The position numbers and the translations under genes were made by a program. From Pelagimonas sp. (lineage in GTDB: Bacteria > Pseudomonadota > Alphaproteobacteria > Rhodobacterales > Rhodobacteraceae), in contig JAOARQ010000008.1 of NCBI GenBank assembly GCA_025210455.1, positions 1-42,890 on the forward strand: a DNA stretch of 42,890 bases, given 5' to 3'. Of the stretch, positions 7,744 to 16,776 are shown in pieces (the first letter of the stretch is position 1; every line of letters starts with the position of its first letter). The notes beneath the pieces are model-generated. The model saw only the letters and a list, made by a program, of their open reading frames with translations. It did no database searches and was not told where the DNA came from.

Positions 7744-9345
7744 CCCCAAACCGCTGATGATCTTGAACAGATCAGACAGGCTTTTGGTGCCGTCAAACAA
7801 TTTGATGATCCCCTCAACGCCCCGACCAAATAATCCGGTCGCCTGAAGCGCCCTGACGCGGAAGGCCCCGAACGTGACCGTTGCCAGTGCGAGATTATAA
7901 TTCAATTCGCGCTCAAGACTGACGCGTGACGGACCTTCGGCAGATTGATGTGCGTGGGCGATGCGTTCGATCTGATCTTGTAAAAATTGCAGCACGGCCA
8001 GATCTTCGGGTGCCAGTTCGGGGATCGCGCCATCGGCCTGCGGGGCTGACATGTCTTTTAACGCCCCGCGCAATTCATTGAGATATTCCCATGCGCTGGT
8101 GCCTGCCTCTAGCTGCAAGTCTCGCAGGGGGGCAAAGCGCAGCAGGGTCTGGCCAAAGTGATCACGCACCATTTGCAGCAAGCCATCTGTGATCTGCGTC
8201 AGTTTGGTATGGGTCGGTGCGCCAAACTCCAGCCGGGACTGTTCATCCAGACAGTTTGACTGCAGGAACTCTCCGTATTTGACCAGTTTGCCGACATTCA
8301 GCTTGCCCATCTGGCGGGCTTTCGACAGTTCCTCCAGCACCGCGTCCAATTCGACACTGACCAGCCCCGCCGACAGGTTGCCACCGCTACCGCGCGCCAA
8401 ACCACGGGCAAGGCGTTCGATATCATCAGCCAGGTCTTCTGCATCAGTCAGAAAGCGATCCAGTGCCTCCGGATCTTCCATAAAGCGCAGGTCGGCGGCA
8501 AAGGGTGTCATCCGCATCAGGCTGCGGGCGGTGTCAAAGGTGAAATCCGACAGGGCGGCCTGCATCAGCTGCTGGGCCATCATCAATTCAGCCGGAGCAG
8601 CCTTTTTCTGAGGATCATAAGATCGCCAGATCCTGTTGATCTTAGACAGAACCGCGTCTTCGTCTTGCCATTCGTCATCCGGGATCAGGGCGATGTCTTG
8701 AAACATCTGGTGATCCGGGGATGGGGCCGTGCCGGCCAGCAGGCCATCATACCACCAGATCCAAAAGGCCCATTTGTCGGTTTCGTTGCGGTCAGAGAGA
8801 GTATCTTTGATTTCACGCCACATATCAGCCAATGGAATTTCATCTGGCCATAGCGGTTGAGAAAACGGTGCCTTTCCGGCGTCGAAATCTCTCAAGTCAG
8901 CCTTCACACCAGACCAAATGATGTCTGTGGAATCTCTGGAGGATCTAGCGGCGGCCGCAGCGGCAGCTCTAGCGGCGGCGGTAACGGGGACTTTGACGTT
9001 GAAGGTGGCGGCAGCGTTGACGATGGCGGCGATGGCGGCCATGGCCCTGTCGGCGGTGATGGCGGCGGCAGCTCTGGCAGCGGCTCTGGCGGCGACCAAG
9101 ATTATATCATCGGTCGGACACTTGGCCGCGACCCATGATATAAAAATACTGCGCAGGGGCTGCAGAAGTGCCAGATTATTTTTGCTTATTAGTAAAAATT
9201 GCCACGCATCAGGCATGACTCGCGCGGCTACCCGCACCGCGATTGTCACTGCGATTTCGCGCCCGCGGGTTTCATCCTGCGCTATGGCCTGATCCAGCCA
9301 AACCTCTAGCGCATCGGCATTATCTATCTGAGAAATTTCAACCAT
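7738..9345 (-). CDS. Hypothetical protein with alanine-rich low-complexity block
   Basis: Function unknown. 535 residues from the ATG at 9345 (an in-frame TTG at 9381 would add 12). The N-terminal 80 residues are followed by an alanine-rich tract at about 84-136 (repeats of the type VAARAAARAAAA and TAAARAAAAAAARSS). Next comes a segment with LWPDEIPLADMWREIKDTL and a Trp-rich stretch WAFWIWWYDGLLAGT ... DIALIPDDEW. From memory, this combination (Ala-rich repeat, LWP motif, FWI.WYDGLLAG, IALIPDEDW) recurs in uncharacterised alphaproteobacterial proteins. The remaining 300 residues are predicted helical and charged, with a small hydrophobic C-terminal region. No signal peptide. It ends tail-to-tail on the AraC gene and lies 63 bases downstream of DUF2484, probably read through from murC. 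Confidence 0.75.
   Translation of the reverse strand: MVEISQIDNADALEVWLDQAIAQDETRGREIAVTIAVRVAARVMPDAWQFLLISKNNLALLQPLRSIFISWVAAKCPTDDIILVAARAAARAAAAITADRAMAAIAAIVNAAATFNVKVPVTAAARAAAAAAARSSRDSTDIIWSGVKADLRDFDAGKAPFSQPLWPDEIPLADMWREIKDTLSDRNETDKWAFWIWWYDGLLAGTAPSPDHQMFQDIALIPDDEWQDEDAVLSKINRIWRSYDPQKKAAPAELMMAQQLMQAALSDFTFDTARSLMRMTPFAADLRFMEDPEALDRFLTDAEDLADDIERLARGLARGSGGNLSAGLVSVELDAVLEELSKARQMGKLNVGKLVKYGEFLQSNCLDEQSRLEFGAPTHTKLTQITDGLLQMVRDHFGQTLLRFAPLRDLQLEAGTSAWEYLNELRGALKDMSAPQADGAIPELAPEDLAVLQFLQDQIERIAHAHQSAEGPSRVSLERELNYNLALATVTFGAFRVRALQATGLFGRGVEGIIKLFDGTKSLSDLFKIISGLGS
8938..9096 (-). repeat. GC-rich low-complexity tract encoding Ala-rich segment
   Basis: An imperfect GCN-codon repeat (on the plus strand a run of GGCGGC/AGCGGC-type units) coding for the alanine-rich residues of the surrounding protein. 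The unit is not constant in length, so this is a degenerate low-complexity tract, not a clean tandem repeat. Such tracts are prone to replication slippage in multiples of three. Confidence 0.6.
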
Positions 9346-9408
9346 CGCGCGCAGAATGGGCGAAGGTTGGGGGGCTTGCAAGGGGCTGATCTGATATCGC
9401 CACTGGAC

Positions 9409-9669
9409 CTAGCGATCCGCGTTACCCGCGAGATAGCTGCGCAGCCTTCGCCATGCGTAGATGGCAGGCCAGCGAAAGACGCTGAGTGTGGCGGCCAGCA
9501 CCAGCAGGCCCAGCCAGAGGCCGTTTTCCCAGAACACCCAGACCAGCAGCGGCGCGCCCAGCGACATCAGCACATAGGCGCGGCTCCAGTGGTTGTCTTT
9601 CGACGGGAATGAGCCCGCCAGATTGGCCAGCACCAGCCAGGCGCAGGCCAGGATCAGTGACAGGGTCAT
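9409..9669 (-). CDS. DUF2484 family small membrane protein
   Basis: 86-residue predicted inner-membrane protein with three hydrophobic segments (LILACAWLVLANLAGSF; AYVLMSLGAPLLVWVFW; GLLVLAATLSVFRWPAIYAW) and a basic C-terminus. Length, hydropathy and the position directly after murC (15-base gap) match the DUF2484 proteins that Rhodobacterales carry in this cluster. Function unknown; conserved placement suggests a role in envelope synthesis, which is inference. The ATG at 9669 is the only sensible start. Confidence 0.85.
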   Translation of the reverse strand: MTLSLILACAWLVLANLAGSFPSKDNHWSRAYVLMSLGAPLLVWVFWENGLWLGLLVLAATLSVFRWPAIYAWRRLRSYLAGNADR

Positions 9670-9684
9670 CGGCCCCCTCCCCGC

Positions 9685-11079
9685 TTAGCCCAGCCGCGCG
9701 GGCAGGCCGTTGGCCCAGGCCGAGATCGTCCCGGCCCCAAGGCAGACCACCATGTCACCCGGCTGCGCCTGTTCACGCACAAGGCGTTCCAGATCGTCTT
9801 CGTCCTGAATGGCGCGGGCGTGGCGGTGGCCGTGGCGAACCAGCCCGGCCACCAGATCATCACGGCTGGCCCCCTCGATGGGGGTTTCGCCAGCGGCAAA
9901 GACCTCGGCGATGGCGACAACATCCGCTTCGTTAAAGCAGGTGCAGAAGTCTTCGAAATGGTGATGCAGGCGGGAATAGCGGTGCGGCTGGTGGATGGCG
10001 ATCACGCGGCCCTCGGTGGCCTGACGCGCCGCTTTCAGAACCGCCGCGATTTCCACGGGATGGTGGCCATAGTCGTCAATCACGGTCACACCGCCCACTT
10101 CGCCCCCTTTGGTAAAGCGCCGGTTGACGCCGCCGAAACTGGCCAGAGCATCGCGGATTTCATCACCGGTCATGCCCAGATGGCGGGCCACGGCAACGGC
10201 TGACAGCGCATTTGAGACGTTGTGATCCCCGGGCATGGGCAGGGTGCAGCCCGCGACGATCACATCTTCGGCCTGAAATTCGATATCGAAATGCGCCACA
10301 CCTGCTTTGTAATGCAGGTTGATCGCGCGCACATCGGCCTGCGCATTAAAGCCATAGGTGACCACCCGGCGGTCGGTCAGCTTGCCCACCAGCGCCTGCA
10401 CTTCGGGGTGATCGGTACAGCAGACCGCCAGCCCGTAAAACGGAATGCCCGAGACAAAATCATAAAACCCCTGACGCAGGTTTTCGATGCTGCCCCAGTG
10501 TTCCATATGTTCCGGGTCGATATTGGTAACGATGGCGATGGTTGCGGGCAGACGGTTAAAGGTGCCGTCGGATTCATCCGCCTCGACCACCATCCATTCG
10601 CCTTCGCCCATGCGCGCGTTTGATCCATAAGCGTGGATGATGCCGCCATTCACCACGGTCGGGTCAAACTTGCCCGCATCCAGCAGAGTCGCAACCATGG
10701 TCGTGGTGGTGGTTTTTCCATGGGTGCCCGCCACCGCCACATTGGATTTGAGCCGCATGAGTTCCGCCAGCATTTCAGCGCGGCGCACGACAGGCAGGCC
10801 GCGACGGCGGGCTTCGTCCAGTTCCGGGTTGCCGGGTTTGATCGCCGAGGAAATCACCACAACTTCGGCAGCATCCAAGTTTTCCGCCTGCTGACCGATA
10901 AAGATATGCGCGCCCAGATCTTTCAAGCGATTGGTGATCTTGCTGTCTTTCAGGTCAGACCCCTGCACCACATAGCCATGGTTCAGCAGCACTTCGGCGA
11001 TGCCTGACATGCCAATCCCGCCAATGCCGACGAAATGGATCGGACCGACATCACCGGGAAGTTTGGTTGCTGCGTTCAT
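9685..11079 (-). CDS. murC: UDP-N-acetylmuramate--L-alanine ligase
   Basis: Cytoplasmic ATP-dependent ligase adding L-Ala to UDP-MurNAc. 464 residues from the ATG at 11079, which follows GAGG and gives the usual [19 protein letters not shown]-terminus. An ATG at 11106 overlapping the murG stop would add nine residues. Motifs: [15 protein letters not shown] (UDP binding), the P-loop [15 protein letters not shown] near residue 113, and [15 protein letters not shown] plus [13 protein letters not shown] in the ligase C-terminal domain. It follows murG with a 23-base gap and precedes DUF2484 by 15 bases, so the three probably form one transcript. Confidence 0.97.
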   Translation of the reverse strand: MNAATKLPGDVGPIHFVGIGGIGMSGIAEVLLNHGYVVQGSDLKDSKITNRLKDLGAHIFIGQQAENLDAAEVVVISSAIKPGNPELDEARRRGLPVVRRAEMLAELMRLKSNVAVAGTHGKTTTTTMVATLLDAGKFDPTVVNGGIIHAYGSNARMGEGEWMVVEADESDGTFNRLPATIAIVTNIDPEHMEHWGSIENLRQGFYDFVSGIPFYGLAVCCTDHPEVQALVGKLTDRRVVTYGFNAQADVRAINLHYKAGVAHFDIEFQAEDVIVAGCTLPMPGDHNVSNALSAVAVARHLGMTGDEIRDALASFGGVNRRFTKGGEVGGVTVIDDYGHHPVEIAAVLKAARQATEGRVIAIHQPHRYSRLHHHFEDFCTCFNEADVVAIAEVFAAGETPIEGASRDDLVAGLVRHGHRHARAIQDEDDLERLVREQAQPGDMVVCLGAGTISAWANGLPARLG

Positions 11080-11102
11080 GGCTGTGCCTCGTTCAATATC
11101 TT

Positions 11103-12203
11103 TCATTCAAATCCTGCCAGTTCTTCCACCAATGCCGCAAGGGTTTCTGCGGCTTCGGGTTTGCTGACGCCGAGGGCGGCATTGGCCATCTGCAAGGCGC
11201 CGCGTTCGTTTTCCAAAACCGCCTGCAAGGCGCCCGCCAGATTTTCGACAGTCAGCTGACTTTCGGGGATCTTGATCGCCCCGCCCGCTTCGACCAGCCC
11301 GCGCGCATTGGCGCTTTGGTGATCAGCTGTGGCATGGGGATAGGGCACAAGGATCGAGGGCCGCCCGATCACCGCAATATCCGCCACACTGGACGCGCCC
11401 GAGCGCGAAATCACCAGTTGGCACTCACTCATGCGGTTGGGGATATCGTTAAAGAAAGGCTGCACATCGGCGTCAATGCCATGTTCGGCGTAAAAAGTCG
11501 CCACGCGCTCACCGTCTTCGTCGCGCGCCTGATGGCTGACGCGCAGGTTTTGCAGCATGTTGATCGGCAGGCTGGCGATGGCGGGCGGCACCACATCCGA
11601 GAGGGCTTTGGCCCCCTGCGAGCCACCGATCACTAGCAGCGACATCGGATAGTCACCGGGCGGGATATAACCCGCGCCCGCGCGTTCCAGCACCGAACCG
11701 CGCACCGGATTGCCGACATAAACGCCATTTGCGCCTTCGGGCAGATCGGTTGGCCAGACGCCACAGGCCACCTGCGTGACCTTTTTGGCAAAGAGCTGGT
11801 TCACCCGGCCCAGCACGCCGTTTTGTTCATGGATCATGCGCGGCTTGCCCAGCATCCAGGCCGCCCCCAGCGCCGGTATCGACGGGTAGCCACCAAAGCC
11901 CACTACCACCGTTGGCTTGTCGCGCATCATTCGCCAGGCCATCGACAGCACGCCCCCGGCCACTTTGAACGGCACCAGCGCCTTGGCCAGCACACCGCCA
12001 CGGGCGAATGTCGCGCTTGAGACCTCTTCGATTTCGACGGAATGCGGAAAGCCGCCCACATATCGCGCCCCGCGCGCATCGGTCGAGAGTTTGACCCGCC
12101 AGCCGCGCCGCAGCATCAGTTCAGCCAAGGCCTGCGCCGGGAACATATGCCCGCCAGTGCCCCCCGCTGCCATCACCAATAAAGGCCTGTCCTGCTGCGC
12201 CAT
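11103..12203 (-). CDS. murG: UDP-GlcNAc:lipid I GlcNAc transferase (MurG)
   Basis: Peripheral inner-membrane GT28 glycosyltransferase that converts lipid I to lipid II. 366 residues. N-terminal glycine-rich loop [17 protein letters not shown] (lipid I side), [14 protein letters not shown] and [11 protein letters not shown] in the N-domain. The C-domain has [15 protein letters not shown] and the nucleotide-sugar-binding [30 protein letters not shown] segment. The start at 12203 follows a GGAGA ribosome site. It is the first gene of the minus-strand cluster in this window: ftsW/murD/mraY, which often precede murG, are not here, because a divergent pentapeptide-repeat gene starts 169 bases upstream. 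Confidence 0.97.
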   Translation of the reverse strand: MAQQDRPLLVMAAGGTGGHMFPAQALAELMLRRGWRVKLSTDARGARYVGGFPHSVEIEEVSSATFARGGVLAKALVPFKVAGGVLSMAWRMMRDKPTVVVGFGGYPSIPALGAAWMLGKPRMIHEQNGVLGRVNQLFAKKVTQVACGVWPTDLPEGANGVYVGNPVRGSVLERAGAGYIPPGDYPMSLLVIGGSQGAKALSDVVPPAIASLPINMLQNLRVSHQARDEDGERVATFYAEHGIDADVQPFFNDIPNRMSECQLVISRSGASSVADIAVIGRPSILVPYPHATADHQSANARGLVEAGGAIKIPESQLTVENLAGALQAVLENERGALQMANAALGVSKPEAAETLAALVEELAGFE

Positions 12204-12371
12204 GTGCCGGTCTCCTTCGCCGAATTTCTGCCCCCATACCCCAAGCCCCGCGCGGCGTCCATCACTGAGGCCCGCATCGGCAAAACCACGCGGATTGCGG
12301 GGCTGGATCAGAGGGCTTGATCACGGGGGGATGCGGGCTAGAGTGCCCCTATTGATTAAAGCGAGACATTG

Positions 12372-13643
12372 ATGACGACCACCCTGCCCATTGCGCCACA
12401 GACCTTTTGGGGGATTATCGCCCTGCTGGGCCTGATCGCAACCAGCCTTGTGATTGCGTTTATCCTGCCAAAAGCCGGGTCAGACAAACCAACAGAAGAT
12501 CGGTTCAAGCTTTTGCTGGGTCTGAAAGACCTGCCTGATTGGCTGTTCTTTCTGTTCAGCGGGCTTTGGCTGCTTTTGGCACTCAACCTGATCTTGGGGT
12601 TGATGTGGCTACTTTGGACAACCTTCTGGCTAGACTATCCTCTTTCGTGGAACCTGATTGCCAGATGGGATTTCGGTTTTCACATCGCGCAGGTGGCGGC
12701 CTTTGCCGCCGTTTTGGGTGCTGTGATTGCCCTGCCTGTCACCCTGACCCGGCTCAGGCTTGCGCGGGAAAGCAACACTTTGGCCAAAGACAGCCTGTTC
12801 AATGACAAGATCACCGAAGCGGCAGCGGATCTTTATGCGCAGCGGCAGGTGACCAGACAAAAAGGCGAAGGCTTTGTAAACGTCTGGGAAGACGACATCG
12901 TCCGCCGCAACGCTGCGATTGACCGCCTGTTTGGGCTGGTCGAAGAACGCCCCTCCGAAGCCAACCGCGTCTCGCGCCTGCTGTCGGTCTACCTGCGTGA
13001 ACTAAGCCGGGAATATCCTCCACAGCCAGCCCCCTCAACAAGTTCAATGAAAGAGTTCGAAGAGTGGGTGACAACGCTTGTTCCCATCAGATCAGACATG
13101 GAAAACGCCACCCAAGTTCTTGGACGGCTGTCAAAAAGCGTAGTGGGTGTGAAGCCAAAAGACATCACGATCGATTTGAGGCACACCAATTTGCAAGGTA
13201 TGATTTTGCGAGAACTAAACTTCGAAGGTGCCAAATTTGAACAATCCAACCTGCAGGGGACCAACTTTATCGGCACGAACCTTAACAAAGCTGACCTTTA
13301 TCTTTCAGGTTTACAGGGCGCCTATTTGAAGGACGCGACACTCATAGGCTCCGATCTGTGCGGCGCAAAGTTAGACTTCACTGTTGCTATAGCTGAAGCC
13401 CAAATTAGCAAAACCGCAGCTAAGTTTACCGATTTTAGCGATACCCCTGACATCAAAGAATGTCTTTCAGAGATTTTTGGGGATGGAACGACTCAGTTGA
13501 ATGAGAAAGCGCTCAGGCCTTCTCATTGGCCTACCCAAGCTCTCACATGGCCAGTGTTTTACGAAGAGTTCGAAAAATGGAAATCTGATCCAGAGGGCTA
13601 TGTTCCGCCTGATCCGCCCGCCGAAGATCCCATGCACGACTGA
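12372..13643 (+). CDS. Membrane-anchored pentapeptide-repeat protein
   Basis: Function unknown. 423 residues from the ATG at 12372. The N-terminal third carries about three transmembrane helices (residues about 9-30, 55-82 and 96-118), followed by a charged linker (LFNDKITEAAADLYAQRQV; DRLFGLVEERPSEANRV). Residues about 270-335 contain pentapeptide repeats of A(D/N)LXX type, with units such as TNLQG, ANFEG-like and ADLYL forming a right-handed quadrilateral beta helix. The C-terminus is acidic and proline-rich. The repeats come in a short block of about 12 units, so this is not a Qnr-type DNA mimic over its full length. It is divergent from murG and lies 140 bases upstream of serS on the same strand. 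Confidence 0.8.
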   Translation: MTTTLPIAPQTFWGIIALLGLIATSLVIAFILPKAGSDKPTEDRFKLLLGLKDLPDWLFFLFSGLWLLLALNLILGLMWLLWTTFWLDYPLSWNLIARWDFGFHIAQVAAFAAVLGAVIALPVTLTRLRLARESNTLAKDSLFNDKITEAAADLYAQRQVTRQKGEGFVNVWEDDIVRRNAAIDRLFGLVEERPSEANRVSRLLSVYLRELSREYPPQPAPSTSSMKEFEEWVTTLVPIRSDMENATQVLGRLSKSVVGVKPKDITIDLRHTNLQGMILRELNFEGAKFEQSNLQGTNFIGTNLNKADLYLSGLQGAYLKDATLIGSDLCGAKLDFTVAIAEAQISKTAAKFTDFSDTPDIKECLSEIFGDGTTQLNEKALRPSHWPTQALTWPVFYEEFEKWKSDPEGYVPPDPPAEDPMHD

Positions 13644-13783
13644 CCGGCCCAGATCAGCCCGCCCCGGCAGCGACCAAAATGCGGCACTCTGGGCATTAAC
13701 CATTCCCCCTCTACACTCCTTAACCAAGTTGCGGCATAAGGCGGGCGACTCAATCGGCGAAATGCCCAACTCAGGAGGATGAC

Positions 13784-15076
13784 ATGCACGATATCCGCGC
13801 GATCCGTGAAAACCCCGCTGCCTTGGATGCAGCCCTTGCCCGTCGTGGGGCTGAGCCGGTGTCGTCCTCATTGCTGTCAATCGATTCCGAGCGCCGCGCG
13901 GCCATTACTGCCGCCGAAACCGCGCAGGCCGAGCAGAACAAAGCCAGCAAGGAAGTGGGCAAAGCCAAGGCCAGCGGTGACGAGGCCGAATTCGAACGGC
14001 TGCGCGCGCTTGTGGCAGCGAAAAAGGCCGAAGTGGCCGAGATGCAGGCCAAGGCGAAGGAACTGGACGAAAAGCTGACCTATGAGCTGTCGGTTCTGCC
14101 AAATACGCCTGCCGAAGATGTGCCTGATGGGGCGGATGAAGACGACAATGTCGAAGTGAACCGCTGGGGCACCCCGCGTGAGCTGAATTTCCCCCCGGTC
14201 GAACATTTCGAAATCAAAGGCGTGCAGGCCGCGATGGATTTCGAAACCGCGGCCAAGATCTCTGGATCGCGGTTTGTGATGCTTAAAGGGGCGGTGGCCC
14301 GCATTCACCGCGCGCTGGCGCAGTTCATGATCGACACCCATGTGGATGAAAACGGTCTGACCGAGGTGAATTCGCCGGTGCTGGTACGCGATGAGGCGAT
14401 GTATGGCACTGACAAGCTGCCGAAATTTGGTGATGACAGCTATCAGACCACCAATGGCTGGTGGCTGGTGCCCACATCCGAGGTGCCGCTGACCTATAGC
14501 GTTGCGGGCGATGTGCTGGAAGAAAGCGCACTGCCCATCCGCATGACAGCGCATACGCTGTGCTTCCGCTCTGAGGCGGGATCTGCGGGCAAGGATACCT
14601 CGGGGATGCTGCGTCAGCACCAGTTCGAGAAGGTCGAGATGGTGTCGATCACCCATCCCGATGGCTCGGAAGAGGAACAAAAGCGCATGCTGCGCTGTGC
14701 CGAAGGGCTGCTGGAAAAGCTGGGCGTCCCCTATCGCACCGTGGTGCTGTGCACCGGTGACATGGGCTTTGGCGCGCGCCGCACCTTTGACATCGAGGCC
14801 TGGATTCCGGGGCAGAACACCTATCGCGAGATCAGCTCGGTCTCGACCACGGGTGATTTTCAGGCGCGCCGCATGAATGGCCGGTTCAAACCCGCTGAAG
14901 GTGGCAAGCCCGAGTTTGTACATACCCTGAATGGATCAGGGCTGGCGGTGGGGCGGTGCCTGATTGCGGTGCTGGAAAACGGTCAGCAGGCGGATGGATC
15001 TGTGGCGCTGCCAGAGGTGCTTGCCCCCTATCTGGGTGGCAAAACCACCCTGACCGCTGATGGTGCGCTTGCATGA
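13784..15076 (+). CDS. serS: Seryl-tRNA synthetase
   Basis: Class II aminoacyl-tRNA synthetase charging tRNA-Ser (and tRNA-Sec where present). 430 residues. The N-terminal arm (about 30-100) is a long antiparallel coiled coil rich in Ala, Lys and Glu, the tRNA-binding arm of bacterial SerRS. The catalytic core shows TSEVPLT, motif 2 in the region [21 protein letters not shown] and motif 3 with [18 protein letters not shown] strong ribosome site (CAGGAGG) lies six bases before the ATG. The stop overlaps the start of the Nudix gene in an ATGA, so serS, the Nudix gene and the TspO-like gene are probably co-transcribed and coupled. Confidence 0.97.
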   Translation: MHDIRAIRENPAALDAALARRGAEPVSSSLLSIDSERRAAITAAETAQAEQNKASKEVGKAKASGDEAEFERLRALVAAKKAEVAEMQAKAKELDEKLTYELSVLPNTPAEDVPDGADEDDNVEVNRWGTPRELNFPPVEHFEIKGVQAAMDFETAAKISGSRFVMLKGAVARIHRALAQFMIDTHVDENGLTEVNSPVLVRDEAMYGTDKLPKFGDDSYQTTNGWWLVPTSEVPLTYSVAGDVLEESALPIRMTAHTLCFRSEAGSAGKDTSGMLRQHQFEKVEMVSITHPDGSEEEQKRMLRCAEGLLEKLGVPYRTVVLCTGDMGFGARRTFDIEAWIPGQNTYREISSVSTTGDFQARRMNGRFKPAEGGKPEFVHTLNGSGLAVGRCLIAVLENGQQADGSVALPEVLAPYLGGKTTLTADGALA

Positions 15077-15639
15077 CGACCTATGCCTCTGTGATTGCAG
15101 AGGTTCTGAGATCCATTCCGGACGGTGACGCAACCGAGCAGGCGGCGCGTGATCAGGTGCTGGCCCATGTGGCCAGCGGCGCGCCCCTGACCCGCATCAG
15201 TACCGACACCCCTGATCCGCATCTGGTCAGCTATTTTCTGCTGACCGATGGGGAACAGGTTTTGATGGTGGATCACAGGAAATCCGGTCTCTGGTTGCCA
15301 ACCGGAGGCCATGTGGACGCGGGGGAACATCCCCGCGATACAGCTTTGCGCGAAGTGCGCGAAGAGCTGGGGATCGCTGGCGACCTGCTCTCGCCCGATC
15401 CCCTTTTTCTGACGGTGCAGCGCACCCAGAACGGCCCGCCCCATACCGACATTTCGCTTTGGTATGCGATGCGTGGCGATGTGCAGGCTAGCTATGACTG
15501 GGACCCGCAGGAATTTCATTCGATCCGCTGGTTTCTGCCCAGCGATATTCCGCTGGCGCGCACTGATCCCAATTTGCCGCGTTTTCTTGCCAAGCTCTAT
15601 CGGTTAGGTCTCTTGCGAAATCAGGAGGTTGAGGGGTGA
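15073..15639 (+). CDS. Nudix hydrolase
   Basis: 188-residue pyrophosphohydrolase of the Nudix superfamily. The Nudix box is complete (G-x5-E-x7-REVREELGI, in [22 protein letters not shown], around residues 78-101), so metal-dependent activity is expected. The specific nucleoside-diphosphate-X substrate cannot be read from the sequence. It overlaps serS by four bases at the start and the next gene by four at the end. The arrangement suggests a translation-linked housekeeping role (nucleotide-pool cleaning), which is inference only. Confidence 0.88.
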   Translation: MTTYASVIAEVLRSIPDGDATEQAARDQVLAHVASGAPLTRISTDTPDPHLVSYFLLTDGEQVLMVDHRKSGLWLPTGGHVDAGEHPRDTALREVREELGIAGDLLSPDPLFLTVQRTQNGPPHTDISLWYAMRGDVQASYDWDPQEFHSIRWFLPSDIPLARTDPNLPRFLAKLYRLGLLRNQEVEG

Positions 15640-16337
15640 AAATCCGGCTTTGGTCGATAGGCTGTTTTGCCTTGGCGGTGCTGTTTGCGGCCTCAACCCT
15701 ATGGGGATGGGATTTTCGCGGATTTGATCCGGCGCACTTCCCCTATCTGATCGAAGATCATCCGATCCAGCCTGCGGGTTATGCCTTTGCGATCTGGGGG
15801 CTGATTATCCCCTGGCTTGTGGTGTCAACCGGGTTCGGCCTGCTGCGGCGTTTTACCGATGAAGACTGGCAAGAGATGCGCCCCTGGCTGGCGGCGACGC
15901 TGGCGCTTGGGGCGCTGTGGATACCGGTGGCCAAGGTGTCACCCCTTTTGGCGACGGGTCTGATCTGGGGGATGCTGGTCAGCAGCCTGCGCACGCTGTT
16001 TCGGGTGGGAGATACGGATCGCTGGCTGCAACAGGGGCCGATCGCCATCCTGTCTGGCTGGCTGACCGCTGCCGCCTGTGTGGCGACCGGCGTGCTGCTG
16101 GGGGGCTATGGGCTGCCGCCGACCCCCGTTGCGCTGCTGATGCTGGCTGTGGCCCTGGGCATCACGGTGGTGACGCAGTACCGCCTGCACCGCGCACCCG
16201 AATATGGCACCACGGTTATCTGGGCGCTGCTGGCCATCATCGTTTCGAACTGGATGCCTGTGAACGCTGCGGTGAATCTGCTGTGCCTGATTGGGATCAT
16301 TACGATTCTTTCGGTCCGCGCGACCGATACTGAATAG
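15636..16337 (+). CDS. TspO/MBR-like tryptophan-containing membrane protein
   Basis: 233-residue predicted integral membrane protein with about six or seven hydrophobic helices. It starts with GTG at 15636, overlapping the Nudix stop, after an AGGAGG ribosome site. The helix with PAGYAFAIWGLIIPWLVV resembles the PxGxxFxxxWxxxY signature of TspO/MBR (tryptophan-rich sensory) relatives, and the IVSNWMPVNAAVN segment fits their long alphaproteobacterial homologues. Canonical TspO has about 160 residues and five helices, so this is a larger divergent member or an unrelated protein with a similar motif. Ligand (porphyrin/sterol in true TspO) unknown. Confidence 0.6.
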   Translation: MKIRLWSIGCFALAVLFAASTLWGWDFRGFDPAHFPYLIEDHPIQPAGYAFAIWGLIIPWLVVSTGFGLLRRFTDEDWQEMRPWLAATLALGALWIPVAKVSPLLATGLIWGMLVSSLRTLFRVGDTDRWLQQGPIAILSGWLTAAACVATGVLLGGYGLPPTPVALLMLAVALGITVVTQYRLHRAPEYGTTVIWALLAIIVSNWMPVNAAVNLLCLIGIITILSVRATDTE

Positions 16338-16409
16338 CCTCTCTTTCATGACAAAATTTGCAAGACTGTGCTGAAAAGCGCAGGAAAAACAGATATGTAA
16401 AATGAGTAT

Positions 16410-16439
16410 TTGACATTTCCGACAAAATCACTCAGTTAT
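16410..16439 (+). promoter_or_regulatory. Candidate sigma-70 promoter of hemP
   Basis: TTGACA at 16410-16415 and AGTTAT at 16434-16439 are separated by 18 bases, about 108 bases upstream of the hemP start. The surrounding sequence is AT-richer than the neighbouring genes. No clear Fur or Irr box could be recognised by eye. Support is consensus match only. Confidence 0.4.
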
Positions 16440-16546
16440 GACGTCAAGAGCCAGCTGCATGTCGCGGCAAGCCAGACCAGAGCGCCAAGACCCCAACCAA
16501 ACGGGCAAAGCGTGCGGAAAAAGACTTGCCTGCGAGGATGCCGACC

Positions 16547-16714
16547 ATGGATATGACTGCAATCGAAAAAGACACCAGCCAACACATTCAGACACTGCCG
16601 GTTTATGACGCCGTCGAACTGACAAAGGGTGGCGGACTGGCGCAAATTCGTCTGGATGACAAGCTGTACACCCTGCGCATCACCCGCGCTGGCAAGCTGA
16701 TCCTGACCAAGTAA
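16547..16714 (+). CDS. hemP: Hemin uptake protein HemP
   Basis: 55-residue HemP-family protein. The C-terminal core matches the family: LPVYDAVELTKGG, then a beta-strand-like IRLDDKLYTLRITRAGKLILTK end, which is the conserved HemP signature. The ATG at 16547 has GAGG ten bases upstream; a TTG at 16526 and an ATG at 16538 are in-frame alternatives. HemP genes are normally induced by iron limitation and often neighbour heme transport genes, but none is in this window. In some bacteria HemP acts as an activator of heme-uptake transcription. A strong bidirectional terminator follows. The downstream neighbour der is convergent. Confidence 0.88.
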   Translation: MDMTAIEKDTSQHIQTLPVYDAVELTKGGGLAQIRLDDKLYTLRITRAGKLILTK

Positions 16715-16746
16715 TCGCAAGAGAGATGGCACATCGAGGGTATGAG

Positions 16747-16776
16747 AAAGGCGGTCTGTAAAGACCGCCTTTTCTT
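16747..16776. terminator. Bidirectional terminator between hemP and der
   Basis: Stem GGCGGTCT (16750-16757) / AGACCGCC (16762-16769), loop GTAA, flanked by AAA upstream and TTTTCTT downstream. It lies between the convergent hemP and der genes; the T tract on the plus strand is the stronger one. Confidence 0.88.

Noticed and set aside
8857-9138. Glycine/serine-rich ORF on the plus strand
   Set aside because: Arises from reading the GCN repeat of the Ala-rich gene backwards; no start context or homology.
13877-14923. 348-codon minus-strand open frame
   Set aside because: Antisense to serS; no recognisable domain and no ribosome site.
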